In this document: piece after piece, positions 1-12,541 of the stretch
Layout: each line of letters begins with the position of its first letter
How positions within the stretch are numbered: the stretch's first letter is position 1
Assembly (NCBI GenBank): GCA_963678675.1
Contig: OY783193.1
Coordinates: forward strand, 11,270,822 to 11,334,821
Direction of reading: 5' to 3'
Length of the DNA stretch: 64,000 bases
Origin: Xiphydria camelus
Lineage: Eukaryota > Arthropoda > Insecta > Hymenoptera > Xiphydriidae
Made by a program: the position numbers and the translations under genes
The notes under the pieces: generated by a model
Database searches by the model: none
Seen by the model: the letters and a program-made list of their open reading frames with translations, nothing else
Told to the model about the DNA's origin: nothing

Positions 1-3000
1 GAAATAACGCTGATTTTGTGTATAAAGAAATTTTTTTTTCCGCAAGAAATCATCGATATCTCGGTGTTCCGTTGAGATTTCCTCAATAAATATATCATTT
101 TCGTAATCAGCGCGAAAAAATACATCAGATAGGATGGTCGAGAATTCGATTCCAGAGATTTCGATTTTTGCGAAAAATCGCATTTTCTGTAAGGTCCCGA
201 CCTTACAGAAATTGTCAATTTTTTCGAAAAATGAAAATCTTCGGAATGGAATCTCGACCACCCTATCCGATGTATTTTTTTACGCTGATTCCGAAAAGCA
301 CGGTTATTTGGTCGAAATCTCAAAGGAAATATGAAATAACGCTGATTTTGTGTATAAAGAAATTTTTTTTTCCGCAAGAAATCATCGATATCTCGGTGTT
401 CCGTTGAGATTTCCTCAATAAATATATCATTTTCGTAATCAGCGCGAAAAAATACATCAGATAGGATGGTCGAGAATTCGATTCCAGAGATTTCGATTTT
501 TGCGAAAAATCGCATTTTCTGTAAGGTCCCGACCTTACAGAAATTGTCAATTTTTTCGAAAAATGAAAATCTTCGGAATTGGAATCTCGACCACCCTATC
601 CGATGTATTTTTTTACGCTGATTCCGAAAAGCACGGTTATTTGGTCGAAATCTCAAAGGAAATATGAAATAACGCTGATTTTGTGTATAAAGAAATTTTT
701 TTTCCGCAAGAAATCATCGATATCTCGGTGTTCCGTTGAGATTTCCTCAATAAATATATCATTTTCGTAATCAGCGCGAAAAAATACATCAGATAGGATG
801 GTCGAGAATTCGATTCCAGAGATTTCGATTTTTGCGAAAAATCGCATTTTCTGTAAGGTCCCGACCTTACAGAAATTGTCAATTTTTTCGAAAAATGAAA
901 ATCTTCGGAATTGGAATCTCGACCACCCTATCCGATGTATTTTTTTACGCTGATTCCGAAAAGCACGGTTATTTGGTCGAAATCTCAAAGGAAATATGAA
1001 ATAACGCTGATTTTGTGTATAAACAAATTTTTTTTTCCGCAAGAAATCATCGATATCTCGGTGTTCCGTTGAGATTTCCTCAATAAATCTATCATTTTCG
1101 TAATCAGCGCGAAAAAATACATAAGATAGGATGGTCGAGAATTCGATTCCAGAGATTTCGATTTTTGCGAAAAATCGCATTTTCTGTAAGGTCCCGACCT
1201 TACAGAAATTGTCAATTTTTTAGAAAAATGAAAATCTTCGGAATTGGAATCTCGACCACCCTATCAGATGTATTTTTTTACGCTGATTCTGAAAAGCACG
1301 GTTATTTGGTCGAAATCTCAAAGGAAATATGAAATAACGCTGATTTTGTGTATAAACAATTTTTTTTTTCCGCAAGAAATCATCGATATCTCGGTGTTCC
1401 GTCGAGATTTCCTCAATAAATCTATCATTTTCGTAATCAGCGCGAAAAAATACATAAGATAGGATGGTCGAGAATTCGATTCCAGAGATTTCGATTTTTG
1501 CGAAAAATCGCATTTTCCGTAAGGTCCCGACCTTACAGAAATTGTCAATTTTTTCGAAAAATGAAAATCTTCGGAATGGAATCTCGACCACCCTATCCGA
1601 TGTATTTTTTTACGCTGATTCCGAAAAGCACGGTTATTTGGTCGAAATCTCAAAGGAAATATGAAATAACGCTGATTTTGTGTATAAAGAAATTTTTTTT
1701 TCCGCAAGAAATCATCGATATCTCGGTGTTCCGTTGAGATTTCCTCAATAAATATATCATTTTCGTAATCAGCGCGAAAAAATACATCAGATAGGATGGT
1801 CGAGAATTCGATTCCAGAGATTTCGATTTTTGCGAAAAATCGCATTTTCTGTAAGGTCCCGACCTTACAGAAATTGTCAATTTTTTCGAAAAATGAAAAT
1901 CTTCGGAATTGGAATCTCGACCACCCTATCCGATGTATTTTTTTACGCTGATTCCGAAAAGCACGGTTATTTGGTCGAAATCTCAAAGGAAATATGAAAT
2001 AACGCTGATTTTGTGTATAAACAAATTTTTTTTTCCGCAAGAAATCATCGATATCTCGGTGTTCCGTTGAGATTTCCTCAATAAATCTATCATTTTCGTA
2101 ATCAGCGCGAAAAAATACATAAGATAGGATGGTCGAGAATTCGATTCCAGAGATTTCGATTTTTGCGAAAAATCGCATTTTCTGTAAGGTCCCGACCTTA
2201 CAGAAATTGTCAATTTTTTAGAAAAATGAAAATCTTCGGAATTGGAATCTCGACCACCCTATCAGATGTATTTTTTTACGCTGATTCCGAAAAGCACGGT
2301 TATTTGGTCGAAATCTCAAAGGAAATATGAAATAACGCTGATTTTGTGTATAAACAATTTTTTTTTTCCGCAAGAAATCATCGATATCTCGGTGTTCCGT
2401 CGAGATTTCCTCAATAAATCTATCATTTTCGTAATCAGCGCGAAAAAATACATAAGATAGGATGGTCGAGAATTCGATTCCAGAGATTTCGATTTTTGCG
2501 AAAAATCGCATTTTCCGTAAGGTCCCGACCTTACAGAAATTGTCAATTTTTTCGAAAAATGAAAATCTTCGGAATGGAATCTCGACCACCCTATCCGATG
2601 TATTTTTTTACGCTGATTCCGAAAAGCACGGTTATTTGGTCGAAATCTCAAAGGAAATATGAAATAACGCTGATTTTGTGTATAAAGAAATTTTTTTTTC
2701 CGCAAGAAATCATCGATATCTCGGTGTTCCGTTGAGATTTCCTCAATAAATATATCATTTTCGTAATCAGCGCGAAAAAATACATCAGATAGGATGGTCG
2801 AGAATTCGATTCCAGAGATTTCGATTTTTGCGAAAAATCGCATTTTCTGTAAGGTCCCGACCTTACAGAAATTGTCAATTTTTTCGAAAAATGAAAATCT
2901 TCGGAATTGGAATCTCGACCACCCTATCCGATGTATTTTTTTACGCTGATTCCGAAAAGCACGGTTATTTGGTCGAAATCTCAAAGGAAATATGAAATAA

Positions 3001-4990
3001 CGCTGATTTTGTGTATAAACAATTTTTTTTTTCCGCAAGAAATCATCGATATCTCGGTGTTCCATTGAGATTTCCTCAATAAATCTATCATTTTCGTAAT
3101 CAGCGCGAAAAAATACATCAGATAGGATGGTCGAGAATTCGATTCCAGAGATTTCGATTTTTGCGAAAAATCGCATTTTCTGTAAGGTCCCGACCTTACA
3201 GAAATTGTCAATTTTTTCGAAAAATGAAAATCTTCGGAATTGGAATCTCGACCACCCTATCCGATGTATTTTTTTACGCTGATTCCGAAAAGCACGGTTA
3301 TTTGGTCGAAATCTCAAAGGAAATATGAAATAACGCTGATTTTGTGTATAAACAAATTTTTTTTTCCGCAAGAAATCATCGATATCTCGGTGTTCCGTTG
3401 AGATTTCCTCAATAAATCTATCATTTTCGTAATCAGCGCGAAAAAATACATAAGATAGGATGGTCGAGAATTCGATTCCAGAGATTTCGATTTTTGCGAA
3501 AAATCGCATTTTCCGTAAGGTCCCGACCTTACAGAAATTGTCAATTTTTTCGAAAAATGAAAATCTTCGGAATGGAATCTCGACCACCCTATCCGATGTA
3601 TTTTTTTACGCTGATTCCGAAAAGCACGGTTATTTGGTCGAAATCTCAAAGGAAATATGAAATAACGCTGATTTTGTGTATAAAGAAATTTTTTTTTCCG
3701 CAAGAAATCATCGATATCTCGGTGTTCCGTTGAGATTTCCTCAATAAATCTATCATTTTCGTAATCAGCGCGAAAAAATACATAAGATAGGATGGTCGAG
3801 AATTCGATTCCAGAGACTTCGATTTTTGCGAAAAATCGCATTTTCCGTAAGGTCCCGACCTTACAGAAATTGTCAATTTTTTCGAAAAATGAAAATCTTC
3901 GGAATTGGAATCTCGACCACCCTATCCGATGTATTTTTTTACGCTGATTCCGAAAAGCACGGTTATTTGGTCGAAATCTCAAAGGAAATATGAAATAACG
4001 CTGATTTTGTGTATAAACAAATTTTTTTTTCCGCAAGAAATCATCGATATCTCGGTGTTCCGTTGAGATTTCCTCAATAAATCTATCATTTTCGTAATCA
4101 GCGCGAAAAAATACATAAGATAGGATGGTCGAGAATTCGATTCCAGAGATTTCGATTTTTGCGAAAAATCGCATTTTCTGTAAGGTCCCGACCTTACAGA
4201 AATTGTCAATTTTTTCGAAAAATGAAAATCTTCGGAATTGGAATCTCGACCACCCTATCCGATGTATTTTTTTACGCTGATTCCGAAAAGCACGATTATT
4301 TGGTCGAAATCTCAAAGGAAATATGAAATAACGCTGATTTCGTGTATAAACAAATTTTTTTTTCCGCAAGAAATCATCGATATCTCGGTGTTCCGTTGAG
4401 ATTTCCTCAATAAATCTATCATTTTCGTAATCAGCGCGAAAAAATACATAAGATAGGATGGTCGAGAATTCGATTCCAGAGATTTCGATTTTTGCGAAAA
4501 ATCGCATTTTCCGTAAGGTCCCGACCTTACAGAAATTGTCAATTTTTTCGAAAAATGAAAATCTTCGGAATTGGAATCTCGACCACCCTATCCGATGTAT
4601 TTTTTTACGCTGATTCCGAAAAGCACGGTTATTTGGTCGAAATCTCAAAGGAAATATGAAATAACGCTGATTTTGTGTATAAAGAAATTTTTTTTTCCGC
4701 AAGAAATCATCGATATCTCGGTGTTCCGTTGAGATTTCCTCAATAAATATATCATTTTCGTAATCAGCGCGAAAAAATACATCAGATAGGATGGTCGAGA
4801 ATTCGATTCCAGAGATTTCGATTTTTGCGAAAAATCGCATTTTCTGTAAGGTCCCGACCTTACAGAAATTGTCAATTTTTTCGAAAAATGAAAATCTTCG
4901 GAATTGGAGTCTCGACCACCCTATCCGATGTATTTTTTTACGCTGATTCCGAAAAGCACGGTTATTTGGTCGAAATCTCAAAGGAAATAT

Positions 4991-7984
4991 GAAATAACGC
5001 TGATTTTGTGTATAAAGAAATTTTTTTTCCGCAAGAAATCATCGATATCTCGGTGTTCCGTTGAGATTTCCTCAATAAATATATCATTTTCGTAATCAGC
5101 GCGAAAAAATACATCAGATAGGATGGTCGAGAATTCGATTCCAGAGATTTCGATTTTTGCGAAAAATCGCATTTTCTGTAAGGTCCCGACCTTACAGAAA
5201 TTGTCAATTTTTTCGAAAAATGAAAATCTTCGGAATTGGAATCTCGACCACCCTATCCGATGTATTTTTTTACGCTGATTCCGAAAAGCACGGTTATTTG
5301 GTCGAAATCTCAAAGGAAATATGAAATAACGCTGATTTTGTGTATAAACAAATTTTTTTTTCCGCAAGAAATCATCGATATCTCGGTGTTCCGTTGAGAT
5401 TTCCTCAATAAATCTATCATTTTCGTAATCAGCGCGAAAAAATACATAAGATAGGATGGTCGAGAATTCGATTCCAGAGATTTCGATTTTTGCGAAAAAT
5501 CGCATTTTCTGTAAGGTCCCGACCTTACAGAAATTGTCAATTTTTTAGAAAAATGAAAATCTTCGGAATTGGAATCTCGACCACCCTATCAGATGTATTT
5601 TTTTACGCTGATTCCGAAAAGCACGGTTATTTGGTCGAAATCTCAAAGGAAATATGAAATAACGCTGATTTTGTGTATAAACAATTTTTTTTTTCCGCAA
5701 GAAATCATCGATATCTCGGTGTTCCGTCGAGATTTCCTCAATAAATCTATCATTTTCGTAATCAGCGCGAAAAAATACATAAGATAGGATGGTCGAGAAT
5801 TCGATTCCAGAGATTTCGATTTTTGCGAAAAATCGCATTTTCCGTAAGGTCCCGACCTTACAGAAATTGTCAATTTTTTCGAAAAATGAAAATCTTCGGA
5901 ATGGAATCTCGACCACCCTATCCGATGTATTTTTTTACGCTGATTCCGAAAAGCACGGTTATTTGGTCGAAATCTCAAAGGAAATATGAAATAACGCTGA
6001 TTTTGTGTATAAAGAAATTTTTTTTTCCGCAAGAAATCATCGATATCTCGGTGTTCCGTTGAGATTTCCTCAATAAATATATCATTTTCGTAATCAGCGC
6101 GAAAAAATACATCAGATAGGATGGTCGAGAATTCGATTCCAGAGATTTCGATTTTTGCGAAAAATCGCATTTTCTGTAAGGTCCCGACCTTACAGAAATT
6201 GTCAATTTTTTCGAAAAATGAAAATCTTCGGAATAGGAATCTCGACCACCCTATCAGATGTATTTTTTTACGCTGATTCCGAAAAGCACGGTTATTTGGT
6301 CGAAATCTCAAAGGAAATATGAAATAACGCTGATTTTGTGTATAAACAAATTTTTTTTCCGCAAGAAATCATCGATATCTCGGTGTTCCGTTGAGATTTC
6401 CTCAATAAATCTATCATTTTCGTAATCAGCGCGAAAAAATACATAAGATAGGATGGTCGAGAATTCGATTCCAGAGATTTCGATTTTTGCGAAAAATCGC
6501 ATTTTCTGTAAGGTCCCGACCTTACAGAAATTGTCAATTTTTTCGAAAAATGAAAATCTTCGGAATTGGAATCTCGACCACCCTATCCGATGTATTTTTT
6601 TACGCTGATTCCGAAAAGCACGGTTATTTGGTCGAAATCTCAAAGGAAATATGAAATAACGCTGATTTTGTGTATAAACAAATTTTTTTTTCCGCAAGAA
6701 ATCATCGATATCTCGGTGTTCCGTTGAGATTTCCTCAATAAATCTATCATTTTCGTAATCAGCGCGAAAAAATACATAAGATAGGATGGTCGAGAATTCG
6801 ATTCCAGAGATTTCGATTTTTGCGAAAAATCGCATTTTCCGTAAGGTCCCGACCTTACAGAAATTGTCAATTTTTTCGAAAAATGAAAATCTTCGGAATT
6901 GGAATCTCGACCACCCTATCCGATGTATTTTTTTACGCTGATTCCGAAAAGCACGGTTATTTGGTCGAAATCTCAAAGGAAATATGAAATAACGCTGATT
7001 TTGTGTATAAACAAATTTTTTTTTCCGCAAGAAATCATCGATATCTCGGTGTTCCGTTGAGATTTCCTCAATAAATCTATCATTTTCGTAATCAGCGCGA
7101 AAAAATACATAAGATAGGATGGTCGAGAATTCGATTCCAGAGATTTCGATTTTTGCGAAAAATCGCATTTTCCGTAAGGTCCCGACCTTACAGAAATTGT
7201 CAATTTTTTCGAAAAATGAAAATCTTCGGAATTGGAATCTCGACCACCCTATCCGATGTATTTTTTTACGCTGATTCCGAAAAGCACGGTTATTTGGTCG
7301 AAATCTCAAAGGAAATATGAAATAACGCTGATTTTGTGTATAAACAAATTTTTTTTTCCGCAAGAAATCATCGATATCTCGGTGTTCCGTTGAGATTTCC
7401 TCAATAAATCTATCATTTTCGTAATCAGCGCGAAAAAATACATAAGATAGGATGGTCGAGAATTCGATTCCAGAGATTTCGATTTTTGCGAAAAATCGCA
7501 TTTTCTGTAAGGTCCCGACCTTACAGAAATTGTCAATTTTTTCGAAAAATGAAAATCTTCGGAATTGGAATCTCGACCACCCTATCCGATGTATTTTTTT
7601 ACGCTGATTCCGAAAAGCACGGTTATTTGGTCGAAATCTCAAAGGAAATATGAAATAACGCTGATTTTGTGTATAAACAAATTTTTTTTTCCGCAAGAAA
7701 TCATCGATATCTCGGTGTTCCGTTGAGATTTCCTCAATAAATCTATCATTTTCGTAATCAGCGCGAAAAAATACATAAGATAGGATGGTCGAGAATTCGA
7801 TTCCAGAGATTTCGATTTTTGCGAAAAATCGCATTTTCTGTAAGGTCCCGACCTTACAGAAATTGTCAATTTTTTCGAAAAATGAAAATCTTCGGAATTG
7901 GAATCTCGACCACCCTATCCGATGTATTTTTTTACGCTGATTCCGAAAAGCACGGTTATTTGGTCGAAATCTCAAAGGAAATAT
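4991..7984. repeat. Nine full monomers (M16-M24), first copy of a ten-monomer tandem duplication
   Basis: The variant order is short-T beta, delta, gamma, beta with A248/A269, short-T consensus, two C188 copies and two consensus copies. It is repeated at 8318-11311, exactly 3,327 bp downstream. The tenth monomer of the period is the hybrid junction at 7985-8317. Confidence 0.88.
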
Positions 7985-8317
7985 GAAATAACGCTGATTT
8001 TGTGTATAAACAAATTTTTTTTTCCGCAAGAAATCATCGATATCTCGGTGTTCCGTTGAGATTTCCTCAATAAATATATCATTTTCGTAATCAGCGCGAA
8101 AAAATACATCAGATAGGATGGTCGAGAATTCGATTCCAGAGATTTCGATTTTTGCGAAAAATCGCATTTTCTGTAAGGTCCCGACCTTACAGAAATTGTC
8201 AATTTTTTCGAAAAATGAAAATCTTCGGAATTGGAGTCTCGACCACCCTATCCGATGTATTTTTTTACGCTGATTCCGAAAAGCACGGTTATTTGGTCGA
8301 AATCTCAAAGGAAATAT
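7985..8317. repeat. Hybrid monomer M25 at the ten-monomer duplication junction
   Basis: Its 5' end carries C27, like the consensus copies before it. From base 92 onward it has A92, C126 and the rare G252 of M15 (4658-4990), which starts with G27. The switch lies between consensus 27 and 92, as expected for an unequal exchange between M15 and a consensus copy ten monomers away. Confidence 0.8.
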
Positions 8318-11311
8318 GAAATAACGCTGATTTTGTGTATAAAGAAATTTTTTTTCCGCAAGAAATCATCGATATCTCGGTGTTCCGTTGAGATTTCCTC
8401 AATAAATATATCATTTTCGTAATCAGCGCGAAAAAATACATCAGATAGGATGGTCGAGAATTCGATTCCAGAGATTTCGATTTTTGCGAAAAATCGCATT
8501 TTCTGTAAGGTCCCGACCTTACAGAAATTGTCAATTTTTTCGAAAAATGAAAATCTTCGGAATTGGAATCTCGACCACCCTATCCGATGTATTTTTTTAC
8601 GCTGATTCCGAAAAGCACGGTTATTTGGTCGAAATCTCAAAGGAAATATGAAATAACGCTGATTTTGTGTATAAACAAATTTTTTTTTCCGCAAGAAATC
8701 ATCGATATCTCGGTGTTCCGTTGAGATTTCCTCAATAAATCTATCATTTTCGTAATCAGCGCGAAAAAATACATAAGATAGGATGGTCGAGAATTCGATT
8801 CCAGAGATTTCGATTTTTGCGAAAAATCGCATTTTCTGTAAGGTCCCGACCTTACAGAAATTGTCAATTTTTTAGAAAAATGAAAATCTTCGGAATTGGA
8901 ATCTCGACCACCCTATCAGATGTATTTTTTTACGCTGATTCCGAAAAGCACGGTTATTTGGTCGAAATCTCAAAGGAAATATGAAATAACGCTGATTTTG
9001 TGTATAAACAATTTTTTTTTTCCGCAAGAAATCATCGATATCTCGGTGTTCCGTCGAGATTTCCTCAATAAATCTATCATTTTCGTAATCAGCGCGAAAA
9101 AATACATAAGATAGGATGGTCGAGAATTCGATTCCAGAGATTTCGATTTTTGCGAAAAATCGCATTTTCCGTAAGGTCCCGACCTTACAGAAATTGTCAA
9201 TTTTTTCGAAAAATGAAAATCTTCGGAATGGAATCTCGACCACCCTATCCGATGTATTTTTTTACGCTGATTCCGAAAAGCACGGTTATTTGGTCGAAAT
9301 CTCAAAGGAAATATGAAATAACGCTGATTTTGTGTATAAAGAAATTTTTTTTTCCGCAAGAAATCATCGATATCTCGGTGTTCCGTTGAGATTTCCTCAA
9401 TAAATATATCATTTTCGTAATCAGCGCGAAAAAATACATCAGATAGGATGGTCGAGAATTCGATTCCAGAGATTTCGATTTTTGCGAAAAATCGCATTTT
9501 CTGTAAGGTCCCGACCTTACAGAAATTGTCAATTTTTTCGAAAAATGAAAATCTTCGGAATAGGAATCTCGACCACCCTATCAGATGTATTTTTTTACGC
9601 TGATTCCGAAAAGCACGGTTATTTGGTCGAAATCTCAAAGGAAATATGAAATAACGCTGATTTTGTGTATAAACAAATTTTTTTTCCGCAAGAAATCATC
9701 GATATCTCGGTGTTCCGTTGAGATTTCCTCAATAAATCTATCATTTTCGTAATCAGCGCGAAAAAATACATAAGATAGGATGGTCGAGAATTCGATTCCA
9801 GAGATTTCGATTTTTGCGAAAAATCGCATTTTCTGTAAGGTCCCGACCTTACAGAAATTGTCAATTTTTTCGAAAAATGAAAATCTTCGGAATTGGAATC
9901 TCGACCACCCTATCCGATGTATTTTTTTACGCTGATTCCGAAAAGCACGGTTATTTGGTCGAAATCTCAAAGGAAATATGAAATAACGCTGATTTTGTGT
10001 ATAAACAAATTTTTTTTTCCGCAAGAAATCATCGATATCTCGGTGTTCCGTTGAGATTTCCTCAATAAATCTATCATTTTCGTAATCAGCGCGAAAAAAT
10101 ACATAAGATAGGATGGTCGAGAATTCGATTCCAGAGATTTCGATTTTTGCGAAAAATCGCATTTTCCGTAAGGTCCCGACCTTACAGAAATTGTCAATTT
10201 TTTCGAAAAATGAAAATCTTCGGAATTGGAATCTCGACCACCCTATCCGATGTATTTTTTTACGCTGATTCCGAAAAGCACGGTTATTTGGTCGAAATCT
10301 CAAAGGAAATATGAAATAACGCTGATTTTGTGTATAAACAAATTTTTTTTTCCGCAAGAAATCATCGATATCTCGGTGTTCCGTTGAGATTTCCTCAATA
10401 AATCTATCATTTTCGTAATCAGCGCGAAAAAATACATAAGATAGGATGGTCGAGAATTCGATTCCAGAGATTTCGATTTTTGCGAAAAATCGCATTTTCC
10501 GTAAGGTCCCGACCTTACAGAAATTGTCAATTTTTTCGAAAAATGAAAATCTTCGGAATTGGAATCTCGACCACCCTATCCGATGTATTTTTTTACGCTG
10601 ATTCCGAAAAGCACGGTTATTTGGTCGAAATCTCAAAGGAAATATGAAATAACGCTGATTTTGTGTATAAACAAATTTTTTTTTCCGCAAGAAATCATCG
10701 ATATCTCGGTGTTCCGTTGAGATTTCCTCAATAAATCTATCATTTTCGTAATCAGCGCGAAAAAATACATAAGATAGGATGGTCGAGAATTCGATTCCAG
10801 AGATTTCGATTTTTGCGAAAAATCGCATTTTCTGTAAGGTCCCGACCTTACAGAAATTGTCAATTTTTTCGAAAAATGAAAATCTTCGGAATTGGAATCT
10901 CGACCACCCTATCCGATGTATTTTTTTACGCTGATTCCGAAAAGCACGGTTATTTGGTCGAAATCTCAAAGGAAATATGAAATAACGCTGATTTTGTGTA
11001 TAAACAAATTTTTTTTTCCGCAAGAAATCATCGATATCTCGGTGTTCCGTTGAGATTTCCTCAATAAATCTATCATTTTCGTAATCAGCGCGAAAAAATA
11101 CATAAGATAGGATGGTCGAGAATTCGATTCCAGAGATTTCGATTTTTGCGAAAAATCGCATTTTCTGTAAGGTCCCGACCTTACAGAAATTGTCAATTTT
11201 TTCGAAAAATGAAAATCTTCGGAATTGGAATCTCGACCACCCTATCCGATGTATTTTTTTACGCTGATTCCGAAAAGCACGGTTATTTGGTCGAAATCTC
11301 AAAGGAAATAT
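8318..11311. repeat. Second copy of the ten-monomer duplication (M26-M34)
   Basis: The succession of variants is identical to 4991-7984. Block 2 has only one equivalent of this unit (M64-M67, then M71-M75). The duplication therefore either arose after the block 1/block 2 duplication or was lost from block 2. Confidence 0.85.
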
Positions 11312-12333
11312 GAAATAACGCTGATTTTGTGTATAAACAAATTTTTTTTTCCGCAAGAAATCATCGATATCTCGGTGTTCCGTTGAGATTTCCTCAATAA
11401 ATCTATCATTTTCGTAATCAGCGCGAAAAAATACATAAGATAGGATGGTCGAGAATTCGATTCCAGAGATTTCGATTTTTGCGAAAAATCGCATTTTCTG
11501 TAAGGTCCCGACCTTACAGAAATTGTCAATTTTTTCGAAAAATGAAAATCTTCGGAATTGGAATCTCGACCACCCTATCCGATGTATTTTTTTACGCTGA
11601 TTCCGAAAAGCACGGTTATTTGGTCGAAATCTCAAAGGAAATATGAAATAACGCTGATTTTGTGTATAAACAAATTTTTTTTTCCGCAAGAAATCATCGA
11701 TATCTCGGTGTTCCGTTGAGATTTCCTCAATAAATCTATCATTTTCGTAATCAGCGCGAAAAAATACATAAGATAGGATGGTCGAGAATTCGATTCCAGA
11801 GATTTCGATTTTTGCGAAAAATCGCATTTTCTGTAAGGTCCCGACCTTACAGAAATTGTCAATTTTTTCGAAAAATGAAAATCTTCGGAATTGGAATCTC
11901 GACCACCCTATCCGATGTATTTTTTTACGCTGATTCCGAAAAGCACGGTTATTTGGTCGAAATCTCAAAGGAAATATGAAATAACGCTGATTTTGTGTAT
12001 AAAGAAATTTTTTTTTCCGCAAGAAATCATCGATATCTCGGTGTTCCGTTGAGATTTCCTCAATAAATCTATCATTTTCGTAATCAGCGCGAAAAAATAC
12101 ATAAGATAGGATGGTCGAGAATTCGATTCCAGAGATTTCGATTTTTGCGAAAAATCGCATTTTCTGTAAGGTCCCGACCTTACAGAAATTGTCAATTTTT
12201 TCGAAAAATGAAAATCTTCGGAATTGGAATCTCGACCACCCTATCCGATGTATTTTTTTACGCTGATTCCGAAAAGCACGGTTATTTGGTCGAAATCTCA
12301 AAGGAAATATGAAATAACGCTGATTTTGTGTAT

Positions 12334-12349
12334 AAACAAATTTTTTTTT
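12334..12349. repeat. A/T tract at the outer dyad axis (consensus 24-39), the main variable site
   Basis: The consensus is AAACAAA followed by nine T. Variants seen elsewhere in the window are: C27 to G; A30 to T; A26 to G with A30 to T; A28 to C with A30 to T; A29 and A30 to T (type H); C27, T31 and T33 all to A (type X); and T-runs one shorter or one longer. The axis relating the two outer half-arms falls at about base 31, inside this tract. A poly(dA:dT) tract of this kind is expected to be stiff and poorly nucleosomal; that part is inference. Confidence 0.8.
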
Positions 12350-12451
12350 CCGCAAGAAATCATCGATATCTCGGTGTTCCGTTGAGATTTCCTCAATAAA
12401 TCTATCATTTTCGTAATCAGCGCGAAAAAATACATAAGATAGGATGGTCGA

Positions 12452-12457
12452 GAATTC
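12452..12457. other. EcoRI site GAATTC, once per consensus monomer (consensus 142-147)
   Basis: The site is retained in every monomer I inspected, as are the overlapping ATCGAT (52-57) and GATATC (55-60). Any of these enzymes should release about 333-bp fragments from the array, giving a strong monomer band with little ladder. Confidence 0.85.
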
Positions 12458-12471
12458 GATTCCAGAGATTT

Positions 12472-12490
12472 CGATTTTTGCGAAAAATCG
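12472..12490. repeat. 8-bp inverted repeat with GCG loop (consensus 162-180)
   Basis: CGATTTTT and AAAAATCG flank GCG. It lies inside the left arm of the large dyad, just outside the central hairpin, so a monomer can form several nested hairpins. In four monomers (M117, M121, M128, M165) the right-hand A-run gains one base (38778-38783, 40110-40115, 42439-42444, 54746-54751). Confidence 0.85.
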
Positions 12491-12493
12491 CAT

Positions 12494-12521
12494 TTTCTGT
12501 AAGGTCCCGACCTTACAGAAA
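12494..12521. repeat. Perfect 13-bp inverted repeat with 2-nt loop at the inner axis (consensus 184-211)
   Basis: TTTCTGTAAGGTC is followed by CC and then GACCTTACAGAAA, so all 13 pairs are Watson-Crick with a minimal loop. The right arm and the centre were unchanged in every monomer I read. The only recurrent change in the left arm is T to C at 188, seen in the gamma-type and several other monomers, which creates one mismatch. This is the most symmetric and most conserved part of the unit. It is a candidate protein-binding dyad or cruciform tip. Confidence 0.92.
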
Positions 12522-12529
12522 TTGTCAAT

Positions 12530-12541
12530 TTTTTCGAAAAA
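12530..12541. repeat. 12-bp perfect palindrome TTTTTCGAAAAA (consensus 220-231)
   Basis: This is the mirror-position counterpart, in the right arm, of the 8-bp hairpin in the left arm. In delta-type monomers (for example M4, M7, M17, M27, M53, M56, M65, M84) and in M126, C225 is changed to A, which breaks the palindrome. Confidence 0.8.

Noticed and set aside
134..334. Short plus-strand open frames of about 63-139 codons recurring through the array
   Set aside because: They recur with the monomer, differ only at the variable sites, and resemble the minus-strand peptides because of the dyad symmetry. Nothing suggests translation.
12496..12512. CENP-B-box-like match on the minus strand over the central hairpin
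   Set aside because: Against the 17-bp box with nine fixed bases, TTC and CGGG are present with the right spacing, but the G after TTC and the central A are missing (7 of 9). The match is explained by the GGTC/GACC dyad, so I do not call it.
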